A stretch of 44,193 bases of DNA from a virus, in the IMG/VR virus record IMGVR_UViG_3300046507_000069, positions 1 through 44,193 of that record; one strand, 5' to 3'. Positions 1 to 8,489 of this stretch are shown here, one piece after another. The notes under the pieces were generated by a model, which was not told the origin of the DNA, ran no database searches, and worked only from the letters and a program-made list of their open reading frames with translations. The number at the start of each line of letters is the position of its first letter. Within the stretch, counting starts at the first letter, position 1. Both the position numbers and the translations under genes were made by a program.

Positions 1-147
1 CGGGTCCCAGACGATGTACGGCATCTTGCAGCCGACAAAGCTGACGCCTTCCCAGTACAGCGTCGTGCCGAACATCGTGCCTTCGGCATCGGTGTCGGTC
101 GCGCCAGAGGCGTAGATGACTTCGAAGTTTGCCTTGTTGGCTTCGAT
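1..147. repeat. Terminal overlap, copy 1 (circular join)
   Basis: These 147 bases are repeated at 44047-44193 with one difference (g at 127, t at 44173). Joining the copies keeps one reading frame open through the tail-fibre gene, which shows that the window is a circular or circularly permuted assembly cut at an arbitrary point. It is unlikely to be the phage's physical terminal repeat, because it lies inside a structural gene and far from the TerL/early-gene boundary where T7-like genomes end. Confidence 0.93.
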
Positions 148-1332
148 GCTCATGCCGCCGTAGTTGAGATAGACAACCTTCGTGCTCGGGTCCTGCCACC
201 ACGACATCTGAAGCGACGTCGAGGCGAGGTCGAGGACGTGCTGTATCGGCTCGTATTCCCAACCATCAATCGACTCGGGGCCGGTGCTCGCGAACTTGCG
301 GAACAGGGCCTGCACGGTGTGCGTCGGAACAGTGCCGGCCTTCGAACGCCACGTCGCGTCGGTACCCGGCGTCAGCTCCCACACGATCTCCTGTGCAGTG
401 AGGTCGTTGAAGATGAACCGCACAGTGCCGGGGCCGTCGTATGCCCTGATCATGAACGGGCGTGCAACGCCGGCCACCTTTCGGTCAGACGCGCGAAGGT
501 TCAGAACCTCCTTGCTGTCGCCTGGCAGGATGAAGATGTTGCCGTTCGCAATCGTGAGAGCGTGCTTGACGGTCTGCACCGGGTCCGTGCGGGTGCCCGT
601 CGCGCTGTCGCTGCCGTTCTTCCACGAGACGAAGATCGAGAACTTGTCGGCTCGCCTGTTGTCCGTGGAGAAGCTGGTGAAGGCCGAGTAGTCCTTGGTG
701 AACCATTCGTACAGATTGAACGTGTGGCGCGCGGTGCCAGAGCCGTACACCGACAGAATCTTCCCCTTCAGGAAGCTGAACTTGGTGTGCGGGTTGACGC
801 GCGGGCCACGTACGGACAACTGACTGGCAACCGAGAGCGCAACGTCGCGCGCTGCTTCGGCCGCAATCCTTGCCGCGTCGGCGGCTGCACCGCTGTTGAC
901 TGACCGCAGGTAGGCGAGCGTCACAGCGTCCTGCGGGTCGATGGGGTCACCGACGTTGACGATGCGGCGACCGCGCGCATTCATCTGCAGGGTGGTCTCG
1001 TCGGGGCCGAGGCTATCGTGGACGCCGTCGAGGGCTTCCTGTGCGAGATAGAGAAGCTGCCTTCCCATCAAGTCGAGGTCGGCCTCACCCAGCGTAGATG
1101 CGTCGGTAAAGTCGACCAGCGGTGCGTCACCCTTCGTGGTCCGCTTGACGCGAACTTCGGTGCCGACTGCGGGAGCCACTTGGGTCTGAACGAGACCGTC
1201 GTTGATGCGCGTGTAGGGAACAGAAGTGTTGTTCACCAGCACCGCGATGTCGGCGAGCGCGATGTAGGGGAACGGGATGGCGAAGTTCTTGGTCGAGCCG
1301 TTGCCCGTGTAGAGCGCGTAGGATAAAGCCAT
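1..1332 (-). CDS. Tail fibre protein, N-terminal part (T7 gp17-like; continues at 44046)
   Basis: Reading down from the ATG at 1332-1330 (ribosome site AGGA), the frame is open to base 1 and continues in frame at 44046, ending with TAA at 43246-43248; the joined protein is 710 residues. The first 140 or so residues (beginning MALSYALYTGNGSTKNFAIP) match the T7 tail-fibre N-terminal domain that attaches the fibre to the tail. The following part, with a segment reading GTRTDPVQTVKHALTIANGN, looks like the start of a right-handed beta-helix of the kind found in depolymerising tailspikes. This is the probable host-recognition protein. The fold of the distal part is inferred, and the enzymatic activity is unknown. 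Confidence 0.9.
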   Translation of the reverse strand, partial: MALSYALYTGNGSTKNFAIPFPYIALADIAVLVNNTSVPYTRINDGLVQTQVAPAVGTEVRVKRTTKGDAPLVDFTDASTLGEADLDLMGRQLLYLAQEALDGVHDSLGPDETTLQMNARGRRIVNVGDPIDPQDAVTLAYLRSVNSGAAADAARIAAEAARDVALSVASQLSVRGPRVNPHTKFSFLKGKILSVYGSGTARHTFNLYEWFTKDYSAFTSFSTDNRRADKFSIFVSWKNGSDSATGTRTDPVQTVKHALTIANGNIFILPGDSKEVLNLRASDRKVAGVARPFMIRAYDGPGTVRFIFNDLTAQEIVWELTPGTDATWRSKAGTVPTHTVQALFRKFASTGPESIDGWEYEPIQHVLDLASTSLQMSWWQDPSTKVVYLNYGGMSIEANKANFEVIYASGATDTDAEGTMFGTTLYWEGVSFVGCKMPYIVWDP

Positions 1333-1343
1333 TGCCTGTCCTG

Positions 1344-1379
1344 AAAAAGGAAAAGGCCCGCTCAGTTAAGAGCAGGCCT
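1344..1379 (-). terminator. Rho-independent terminator between core protein and tail fibre
   Basis: On the minus strand the 10-bp stem AGGCCTGCTC/GAGCGGGCCT (one T-G wobble, loop of six, 1354-1379) is followed by a T-rich tract (1344-1353). It lies after the gp16-like gene and its T-tract runs almost into the ribosome site of the tail fibre. It should reduce read-through from the virion operon into the fibre and packaging genes. Confidence 0.85.
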
Positions 1380-1405
1380 ATTGAGTGGGTGGACGAGTGG
1401 AGCGG

Positions 1406-4400
1406 TTAGCGCGGCTTGCGCGTCTCCTTCTCGGGGAGATTACTGATCATGGAGTTGTAGACAGACATCCACGGCAGGAAGTTCTGGAAGGGCGTTACAG
1501 ACAGCAGACGACGAGCGTCGGGCTGAGTGAACGGGCTTCCACGGGTCATCGTCTCTGCGACACCGCCGACGCCCTTGTGGAGCTTGTCGAGGAGGTCAGC
1601 AGTCGGATTGCCCAGCAGTCCCGAGGTGAGACCAGAGGAGCGCGTGTCGAAGATCGGGTCGTAACCCAATGCTCCTGCGCCGAAGTCCACGCCCATCGGC
1701 ATGAACGAGGCCCAGCCGGCGCGCTGGAAAGTCGCTTCAGCGATCTTCTTGGCGGACAGGCGGTCGTCCAGAAACTTCTGCCTATCAGATCTTCCGAGTG
1801 ACTGCAGATGCGTCTGGCCGATGTACACGCCGGCACCGAGAACGCTGGAGGCTGTGAAGCCAACGAACGACTCCCAGTCGCGCATGTTGACGCTGTAGAG
1901 GAATTGCTTCGACCACGCGCCGAGCATGAACGCTCTGAACTGGAAGATCATCTTGCCCATGTCGGAGCTGAAGAACATGTTGGTTTGACCCAAGTCGTTC
2001 TCCTGCACCAGCCGTCGCGACATACGCCACAGCGCGTTCTCGAAAGCGTTACGCGTTTCGGGATGCCACGCATCGACGTTGAGGTCCTTGATCTTGCCGA
2101 CGCGGACTTCGCTGTCGTGATAGACAACGGTGTCGCGCAGCTCCTTCTGAACCTTCGTGATCATGTCATCGCTCAAGCCCATCGCACGGAGGCGCGGTAG
2201 GTTGGCGTTGGTTGCACCTGAGGCCTCGTTGATGAGGCGCGAGAGTGAAGCCTTGGCGGCCCAGCGTTGCAGGTACACGTTGATCGGAGCCATGAACGAC
2301 ATGACGTTGACGGCACGCTTGCCCTTCTCCAGAACAGCCTCCGTCTTGTCCAACATTGACCCGTTCGGGGAGATGACGGTGTGCTCACCGAAGTCGTCGA
2401 ACCGGTTGTTGGCAGCGCCGCGCATCCAGTCCGTTCCGCCCTGAGTGATGTACTCCAGCTCGTTCGCCAGCTCATCGCTGACACGTCCGGTCTTGGCGTT
2501 GCGCCACAGAGAGCGCAGCGACGGCATGCCTTCGAGGGCAGCGCGGAAGCCGGCCTGACCGAGGAGCTGACCAGCGTCACCGATCTGCGCGAAGCCGACT
2601 TGGTTCATCACGCGGATGAAGTTGTAGTCGCGCAACAGGCGCAGCATCTGGTTGGTCGGCTTGCCAGTCCCCGTGATCGCGTCGTGGATGAAGTTCAGAC
2701 GCTCCACGTCCTTCTGCAGAAGCTTGGGGTCGTGACCGATCTCGTCGGAGACGGACGACACCTGCTTCATGAGGGTGTCCCACTCACTGCGCTTGGTGAT
2801 GCCGTCAACGAGGTACTGAGGTGCACTGTCGGGGTTGAGCTTCCACTTCGGGTTCTCGATGCGCAGCCGGCCCATTGCCAGTTGACCTGACATCTGCCGA
2901 TTGTACATCGCGAAGAGCTTCTGGCTGTCGTTCTCGAAGATGTCAGCCAGGCGGACGTTGTGCGTCTCGCCAGTGACGTTGTCCTTGAGTGTGCCCGTGA
3001 AGTTCTCGTCCATCAGCGTGCGGTGCTTCGTACGGCTCACGCCGCCTTCACCCGGCTCCTTCTGGAAGCGAGCGATGAACGCAGAGGCCTCGTCGTTCGA
3101 CATGTCAGTCGCTTCGAGCAGCGCGTGGCGCAGCCCGTCAACGTCCTCACCGAACAGAGCGCGGCCACCGGACAACTCCTGTCCAGCCTGCACGTCGCGG
3201 ATACGCTTGTACCAGCCACGGCCGATGCGATCAGCCAGCTCGCGGTCGATGTCGGGGTTCAGCCCGCGCACCGCGTCAGCGATGAACGCGCCGATCTGCC
3301 TGTCACCGAAGCGCTCGGTCCAGCCCTGAAACTTCTCCCGGCTGATAATGCGTGGGACGTAGTTTGCATTCTGGGGAACGTCGGGCGACAAGATCGGCCG
3401 GCGAGTGGTGCCATCGAGCTTACCGGGGTTGACCAGAAGGTCATGGTAGTCGGCGTAGAGCTTCGCGTTCGATGCGGCCTGCTTCTGCACTGCCGGGTGG
3501 AACGTGACGCTGGGGTCTTGGTTGCGGATTGCTTCCGTGACCGATTGCCTGAACTCTCCCTCGCGGGCTTGGCGCTGCGCCCAGTTGAGCTTCAGGTCAT
3601 CTGCCCATGCCTTGTAGTTCGACGTGTAGTCCTGCATGAAGCGCGTCTCGAAGCCGAGCTGGACCTTGCGCTGGGTCTCGGACACCGCGAACGGAGTCTC
3701 CAGTCCCTTGGCTCGGCCCACGGTGTCTTCCACCAGATGCGCGCCGAGCAGCCGCGTAGCGACGTTGTCGGACGTGCCGAGCTGGCCGGCGAAGTCGAAC
3801 CGGGCCTTACCGAAGACAGCCTTGGGGGCGATGTCCTCGACGGGAGCGCCGAGCCAGTCGTAGGTGTCCGTGCGGACGGCCATACGCGGTGACGCCTGTG
3901 CAGCGCCGATGCTCGCCTCGCCTTTGATGGCCTGCGCTTCGATTGCCTGCATCAGGCTCTTGCCCGTGCGAGCGGTCTGATCAGCGAGGTCGGCCATCGC
4001 CGGGTTCTTCGCCAGTGCACCGAACGCGCCGCCGAGGAGCATGCCACCGGCACCTGCGTAGAGCAGATCGTGGTCCTGTCCAGTCGGGCGGTTCATCACC
4101 GAGGGCAGCGTCTGTGCGCCGGCCGCGAAGCCGCCTTCCATCGCGCGAGCGAGGATGACCGAGATGCGACCACCCTTCACAGCGCCGGCAGCGGGAGCAG
4201 CCAATGCGGCAGCAGCCCAGCCCACCGGGTCAACGATAGCGCCCATAGTGCGCAACGCCGTGCCCGTGAGGCCGAGGCTGTCCATCTGACGTTCGTACAG
4301 CAAGTCCTTCTGCATCTCGCGAGCGAGGAAGCGGGCGTGACCTTCTGAGTGAGCGCGGTCGAAGTATCCCCAGTTCTCTTCGGGGACACCATCGGTCAGC

Positions 4401-5188
4401 TCTTTGTAAAGCTCCGGGGTCCACCTGAAGTCTGGGTTCGGAATGTACTTGTCGTCGCCGTGGAAGGCCCACTTCAGTGCGCTCTCGTTGACGACAGCGT
4501 TGAAGGTGGCCTCACCCAGGCTAGGGGCATTTGCGTTCGCCTTGATCTGTGCATCGCGGATTTCGTTGCGAGTGACAGGTTCGGTAGGACGCGTGTCTTC
4601 CGTCGAGAGCTGTGCGCCTTCAACAGGCGGCACCTCAACGGGGACGTTAGCCGCGCGCGGTGTCGGCGTGTAGTTGTCGGCGTACGGACTTACGCCACCA
4701 CTGACACGGTCTGACCAAGCGCGGAGCTGCCCGACCGTCCGGTATTTGCCGAAGACACCGGGGTTGGCAGCGATAGAGGACGACTGGACAACGTTCTGGA
4801 TGGGTGTGTCGTCGGAAGCTTTCACGACGCGCGGGGCGTCACCAGTTCCGAGGAAGTGCGCGAGATAAGCCTCGCCACCGGAAATGCGCCGACCGAGCGC
4901 ACCCTCCATGATGTCCATGTTCTCTTTAGTGAACCGGGGAATGCCCCGAGCCTGTTGGTCAGGGTCAAACCGGTTCGTGAGAGCGAGGTCAGGATTGCGT
5001 TTCGACAATCCATCCCACGTCCCCTTGATGAACTGAAACGGGCCAGATGCACTGGTCGTGTCGTTGCCGATGTTGCGAAAGCCGGACTCTTGGCCACCTG
5101 TGCGGCGCAAGAACTCCGGGTTCACACCATCCTTCGAGGCTTGCTGTTCGAGCGAGCCCCACCAAGACGGCAGTGCACCTTCAGCCAT
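1406..5188 (-). CDS. Internal virion protein with lytic transglycosylase domain (T7 gp16-like)
   Basis: This 1260-residue protein is close in length to T7 gp16 (about 1318). Its N-terminus has the soluble lytic transglycosylase signature: the catalytic glutamate E34 in GGQESGFRN, followed by SGPFQFIKGTW. In T7 the homologue is ejected into the cell at infection, cuts peptidoglycan and forms part of the DNA-conducting channel. The remaining 1100 residues are Ala-rich and helical with no other motif I recognise. It follows the gp15-like gene by 20 bp, in T7 gene order, and is the last gene before a strong terminator. Confidence 0.93.
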   Translation of the reverse strand: MAEGALPSWWGSLEQQASKDGVNPEFLRRTGGQESGFRNIGNDTTSASGPFQFIKGTWDGLSKRNPDLALTNRFDPDQQARGIPRFTKENMDIMEGALGRRISGGEAYLAHFLGTGDAPRVVKASDDTPIQNVVQSSSIAANPGVFGKYRTVGQLRAWSDRVSGGVSPYADNYTPTPRAANVPVEVPPVEGAQLSTEDTRPTEPVTRNEIRDAQIKANANAPSLGEATFNAVVNESALKWAFHGDDKYIPNPDFRWTPELYKELTDGVPEENWGYFDRAHSEGHARFLAREMQKDLLYERQMDSLGLTGTALRTMGAIVDPVGWAAAALAAPAAGAVKGGRISVILARAMEGGFAAGAQTLPSVMNRPTGQDHDLLYAGAGGMLLGGAFGALAKNPAMADLADQTARTGKSLMQAIEAQAIKGEASIGAAQASPRMAVRTDTYDWLGAPVEDIAPKAVFGKARFDFAGQLGTSDNVATRLLGAHLVEDTVGRAKGLETPFAVSETQRKVQLGFETRFMQDYTSNYKAWADDLKLNWAQRQAREGEFRQSVTEAIRNQDPSVTFHPAVQKQAASNAKLYADYHDLLVNPGKLDGTTRRPILSPDVPQNANYVPRIISREKFQGWTERFGDRQIGAFIADAVRGLNPDIDRELADRIGRGWYKRIRDVQAGQELSGGRALFGEDVDGLRHALLEATDMSNDEASAFIARFQKEPGEGGVSRTKHRTLMDENFTGTLKDNVTGETHNVRLADIFENDSQKLFAMYNRQMSGQLAMGRLRIENPKWKLNPDSAPQYLVDGITKRSEWDTLMKQVSSVSDEIGHDPKLLQKDVERLNFIHDAITGTGKPTNQMLRLLRDYNFIRVMNQVGFAQIGDAGQLLGQAGFRAALEGMPSLRSLWRNAKTGRVSDELANELEYITQGGTDWMRGAANNRFDDFGEHTVISPNGSMLDKTEAVLEKGKRAVNVMSFMAPINVYLQRWAAKASLSRLINEASGATNANLPRLRAMGLSDDMITKVQKELRDTVVYHDSEVRVGKIKDLNVDAWHPETRNAFENALWRMSRRLVQENDLGQTNMFFSSDMGKMIFQFRAFMLGAWSKQFLYSVNMRDWESFVGFTASSVLGAGVYIGQTHLQSLGRSDRQKFLDDRLSAKKIAEATFQRAGWASFMPMGVDFGAGALGYDPIFDTRSSGLTSGLLGNPTADLLDKLHKGVGGVAETMTRGSPFTQPDARRLLSVTPFQNFLPWMSVYNSMISNLPEKETRKPR

Positions 5189-5208
5189 GTTTCATTTCCT
5201 TGTGAGTG

Positions 5209-7491
5209 TTAGAACGGGTTGGGCGGTGGAGTGAACGCCGGTTGCGCGAGATTGGTGTTCACGCGGTCGACGTTGGCGTTACGTGCGGCATCGAGACGGT
5301 TCTTCTCGAAGTCCATCAGCTTGGGCAGACTGAAGATGCCTTCGGGGTGATCGACGATCATGCCGGGAGACTTCTTCAAGACGATGCGCCATTCGCCAGC
5401 GGCGTTGCCAATGGGCTGCACGGTGAGGTCGGACTTGGAGACGCCCTCCTTCTCGCCGTACTTGTTCGCGTAGTCTTCGATGTAGCGCTTCGCCATGTCG
5501 GGGAAGGCAGCAGGGATTGCGCGGTCGCCAGTGCGAACGAGATAGTTGTTCACGTTGACGTAGTTCGCGTTGACCCGCTTCTTCGCTTCGTCGATGGCGA
5601 CAGACGGGCTTGCGCCCAGCTTCGCGAAGTACTTGGCAGCGGTCTCGATCTGCGGAGCGATCTCACCAGCGTTGTCGGGAGCGCCGTTCATGATGAAGCC
5701 CGGCACCGTGCTCTTCACGGCTGTCGAGATGTCATCGAACTTCTGCTTCCAGTACTGGCTCTCGAACTTCGTGGGGTCTTTGTTGACCTCACTAGCGTTG
5801 ATCGCAGCGGTGCGCTTGTCGAAGCCGGCGACCTGAGTGCCGAACCGCATGGCCTCATAGAAGTCCATGCCGGCGTCGTCGAGGTGCTTCTTCAGCAACT
5901 GCGGGTTCTTCGCGTAGAGCTGGTTGTACAGATCACTGGCCGCGTCGAGACCCTGAGGCAGCTTGGAGCCCGAGAGTGCAGCAGGAGTGCCCTGCATGTA
6001 TCCGCGCTTGAGCAACGAGGTCCACTGCGGGTTCTCTTCGCCGTTCTGGCCGAACCAGTTGGCCTCGCGGTCGAACGTCTGGGCACCGGTCTCACCGCGC
6101 TGAACAGCAACGGCTTGCGAGCGGCGCAGGAAGTTGTCGACAACCTCGCCACGGATTTTGTCCGCAGTGAGCGTCTTCTCTTTCCCGTTCTCGTCGGTGA
6201 CCTTCTGGTCCTTCACGGCCCACAGACTGCCCTGCCCTGACAACGTCGAGGCATCGTTGATGACAGCTTGGTGCTGACCATCGGCGAGCTGACGCGAGCG
6301 GACCTTCTCTTCGAGCTTCGAGACTTCAGCGCGGCGCTTCTCCAGCACGGCATCGCTGTGGCGCTTCATCGAGATGATCTGCTCGTCAGTGAAGCGGCCG
6401 GGGTTGGACTGGTGTTCGTCCACCAGCGTCTGATACTTCTTGTCGTCGATCAGACCTTGGTCAGCCTGCTCCTGCCAATTAGAGTGGCTGTCGAAGCTGT
6501 CCCGGTGGTTACGCTGGCGCACTTCCTTGTCAGCCGCATCGAGCAGCTTGACGGACATGTCCGCGTACTTCTGATTGTTCGCCAGCGAGCCGAGTGCATG
6601 ACCGTCAGGGGCCACGCGATCTTCGTTCAGCAGCTTCTGCACCAACTCCGCTTGGAGCTTCGGGTTCGAAGACTGGCTGATGCCCTGCGTGAGCGTTGCC
6701 GCCATCTTGACGACAGCCGCATCTTGATCCGCATAGGGAACGTTCAGGAGGTCCTTGTTGCCCTTGTAGGTGGACCGCAGTTGACTGACGATGTCGTCGG
6801 CCGACTTACCAGAGCTGATGCCCTGCCCGATGATGGCGGTGCCGATCTCGTAGATGCCTTGGCGCGTCTCGGTGTTCACACGGTCGGTGCGATAGCCGGC
6901 CTGATCATTCCTGAGCTTTGCAGCCGCAGGGCCGAACACGCCGTTGAAGCCTGACGAGAAGTGCTTGTCGTTGCCGTACTGATCGAGCGCCGGCTTGGCC
7001 ACACCAGCGACCAGCTTCTCGACGTCGCCGCCATCCTTGTTGAAGCCGTTCTGGTATTGGTCGTTCAGCTCCTGCGTCTTCTGCAGAGCGACCCGCTGGC
7101 CGTACTGCTTCATGAACGCGGCGCGGAACCACGGGTTGCTCATCTCGCCGATGGTGCCCTCTTGGACGCCCTTCTGGGCTTCCTCGAAAGTCATGCCGCC
7201 GATCTTGTTGGACGCGAGCGCTTCCTGCTGTGCCTTCTGGTCATCAGCGACTGCGCCAGCGTAGCCGTTCAGTGCCGGGTTGAGCGTGCCGAGCGCCGCA
7301 GCGAGCTGATGAAGTCCAGCCCCCGCCGCCTGGGTGGTGTCCTCAGGGCGCGAGTAGGTGCTCACCGGAGCTGCCTTCGGGGACAGATCGGGAGCCGGCC
7401 GGTTGCCTGCGGTCTGCGCGCGAGCGTCAGCGGTGATCGTACCGCCCTGCCCGGCGCGCTGGGTCGGCGTTAGTCCTGCAACTGTAGCCAC
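5209..7491 (-). CDS. Internal virion protein (T7 gp15-like)
   Basis: A 760-residue, largely helical protein, matching T7 gp15 (747) in size and position between the gp14-like and gp16-like genes. In T7, gp14, gp15 and gp16 form the internal core that is ejected and makes the periplasmic tunnel. The N-terminal 60 residues are Pro/Thr/Ala-rich and probably flexible. No catalytic motif is visible, and the assignment rests on synteny, length and composition. It begins 3 bp after the stop of the gp14-like gene, implying translational coupling. Confidence 0.85.
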   Translation of the reverse strand: MATVAGLTPTQRAGQGGTITADARAQTAGNRPAPDLSPKAAPVSTYSRPEDTTQAAGAGLHQLAAALGTLNPALNGYAGAVADDQKAQQEALASNKIGGMTFEEAQKGVQEGTIGEMSNPWFRAAFMKQYGQRVALQKTQELNDQYQNGFNKDGGDVEKLVAGVAKPALDQYGNDKHFSSGFNGVFGPAAAKLRNDQAGYRTDRVNTETRQGIYEIGTAIIGQGISSGKSADDIVSQLRSTYKGNKDLLNVPYADQDAAVVKMAATLTQGISQSSNPKLQAELVQKLLNEDRVAPDGHALGSLANNQKYADMSVKLLDAADKEVRQRNHRDSFDSHSNWQEQADQGLIDDKKYQTLVDEHQSNPGRFTDEQIISMKRHSDAVLEKRRAEVSKLEEKVRSRQLADGQHQAVINDASTLSGQGSLWAVKDQKVTDENGKEKTLTADKIRGEVVDNFLRRSQAVAVQRGETGAQTFDREANWFGQNGEENPQWTSLLKRGYMQGTPAALSGSKLPQGLDAASDLYNQLYAKNPQLLKKHLDDAGMDFYEAMRFGTQVAGFDKRTAAINASEVNKDPTKFESQYWKQKFDDISTAVKSTVPGFIMNGAPDNAGEIAPQIETAAKYFAKLGASPSVAIDEAKKRVNANYVNVNNYLVRTGDRAIPAAFPDMAKRYIEDYANKYGEKEGVSKSDLTVQPIGNAAGEWRIVLKKSPGMIVDHPEGIFSLPKLMDFEKNRLDAARNANVDRVNTNLAQPAFTPPPNPF

Positions 7492-7494
7492 GGA

Positions 7495-8025
7495 TTATCC
7501 AGTCATCTTTTTGTACCCGGTCGCGGCGTTGAGGCCAGTCGAGCCGAGGTTGATCGCGAGCCCGAGAAGGCTGGGCTGCACGCCATGCTTGACCGAGTTG
7601 ATGCGGTCGTTGGTGCGCGCGGTTACGCCCAGCTCTTCGGTGTTGAGCTGCTGCAGGGACATCTCGGAGTTCTCTTTGATGCGGTCGTTCGTTCGTCCGC
7701 CAGCGCCGTAGATGTCGTTGACCAGACTGTCGACGGACAGACCAGAGATGCCGGCCTCGCCTGCGGCCACGGTCGCGTGAGCGGCCCGAGCGCGGGTGTC
7801 CAGCATGTTGTCGAACGTCTTCTCACCAGTCGCGTCCTGTTCCTGAATGCGGCGCAGGGCGATCTGGTTGTACTCGTTAGAGCCGGCCGACAGAGCGTTC
7901 GTGCGGTTGGCGTTGTAGAGGTTCTCTTGCGCAGTTGCCTGCTGGGAAGAACCAATGAAGTCAGCGCCTGATTTAGCAGCGCCGACCATGAAGGTGCTGA
8001 CGGCAAGCGTCATCGGGTCACACAT
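7495..8025 (-). CDS. Internal virion protein (T7 gp14-like)
   Basis: A start at the ATG at 8023-8025 gives 176 residues beginning MCDPMTLAVSTF and has the ribosome site GAGG. The frame stays open for 27 further codons upstream, but that part lies inside the previous gene and has no better signal. T7 gp14 also begins with MC and carries a hydrophobic N-terminal stretch. In T7 this ejection protein forms the outer-membrane pore. The middle of the protein is helical and Gln/Asn/Ala-rich. The start overlaps the end of the gp13-like gene by 16 bp. Confidence 0.85.
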   Translation of the reverse strand: MCDPMTLAVSTFMVGAAKSGADFIGSSQQATAQENLYNANRTNALSAGSNEYNQIALRRIQEQDATGEKTFDNMLDTRARAAHATVAAGEAGISGLSVDSLVNDIYGAGGRTNDRIKENSEMSLQQLNTEELGVTARTNDRINSVKHGVQPSLLGLAINLGSTGLNAATGYKKMTG

Positions 8026-8489
8026 GACAACCTCACAAATTCCAAGAAGGGTCGCCGTTGTGGGCCGATGGCCGCGTGGCGATTGATGAAGATGCAGCCG
8101 TGCCACTTCAGGAAACGGATGTGCGCGGTGTTGCGCTCATCAACGAGGTTCCAGAGGACGGGATACTGCTGCTCGAATTTAGCGAACCACTTACGGCTCT
8201 CCCTGAGGAAGCCCTTGCGGTTCTGATGGAGACCCTTGGCGCACAAAAGCCAGATGGCTCCGACGCTCGGGTCAGGTGTGGCGCGTACGCCCCAGATACA
8301 GATTGGTTTGTTCAGTGCATGCTTGTTGCACAGGACGTGGCACTCGCTGGACAGCTCGATGCCGCCGAGCAAAGCATCGACAATGGCAAGGCCACTGGCA
8401 GCTTTGACTTCGGCGGCATCTTCGGGGAGCAGTCGGGTAGCGAGATAGACAGCGTCAGCGCGTGTAGCGCGTCTCGCTACTACCGACAT
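8010..8489 (-). CDS. Internal virion protein A (T7 gp13-like)
   Basis: A 159-residue protein. Its C-terminal half has the stretch YPVLWNLVDERNTAHIRFLK followed by WHGCIF, which closely resembles T7 gp13 (YDTLWNYVWVGNTSHIRFLK). The layout is that of a degenerate GNAT-like fold. In T7, gp13 is needed for virion morphogenesis and core assembly. Its ATG shares a base with the stop codon of the gp12-like gene, so translation is coupled within the virion operon. Confidence 0.85.
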   Translation of the reverse strand: MSVVARRATRADAVYLATRLLPEDAAEVKAASGLAIVDALLGGIELSSECHVLCNKHALNKPICIWGVRATPDPSVGAIWLLCAKGLHQNRKGFLRESRKWFAKFEQQYPVLWNLVDERNTAHIRFLKWHGCIFINRHAAIGPQRRPFLEFVRLSCVTR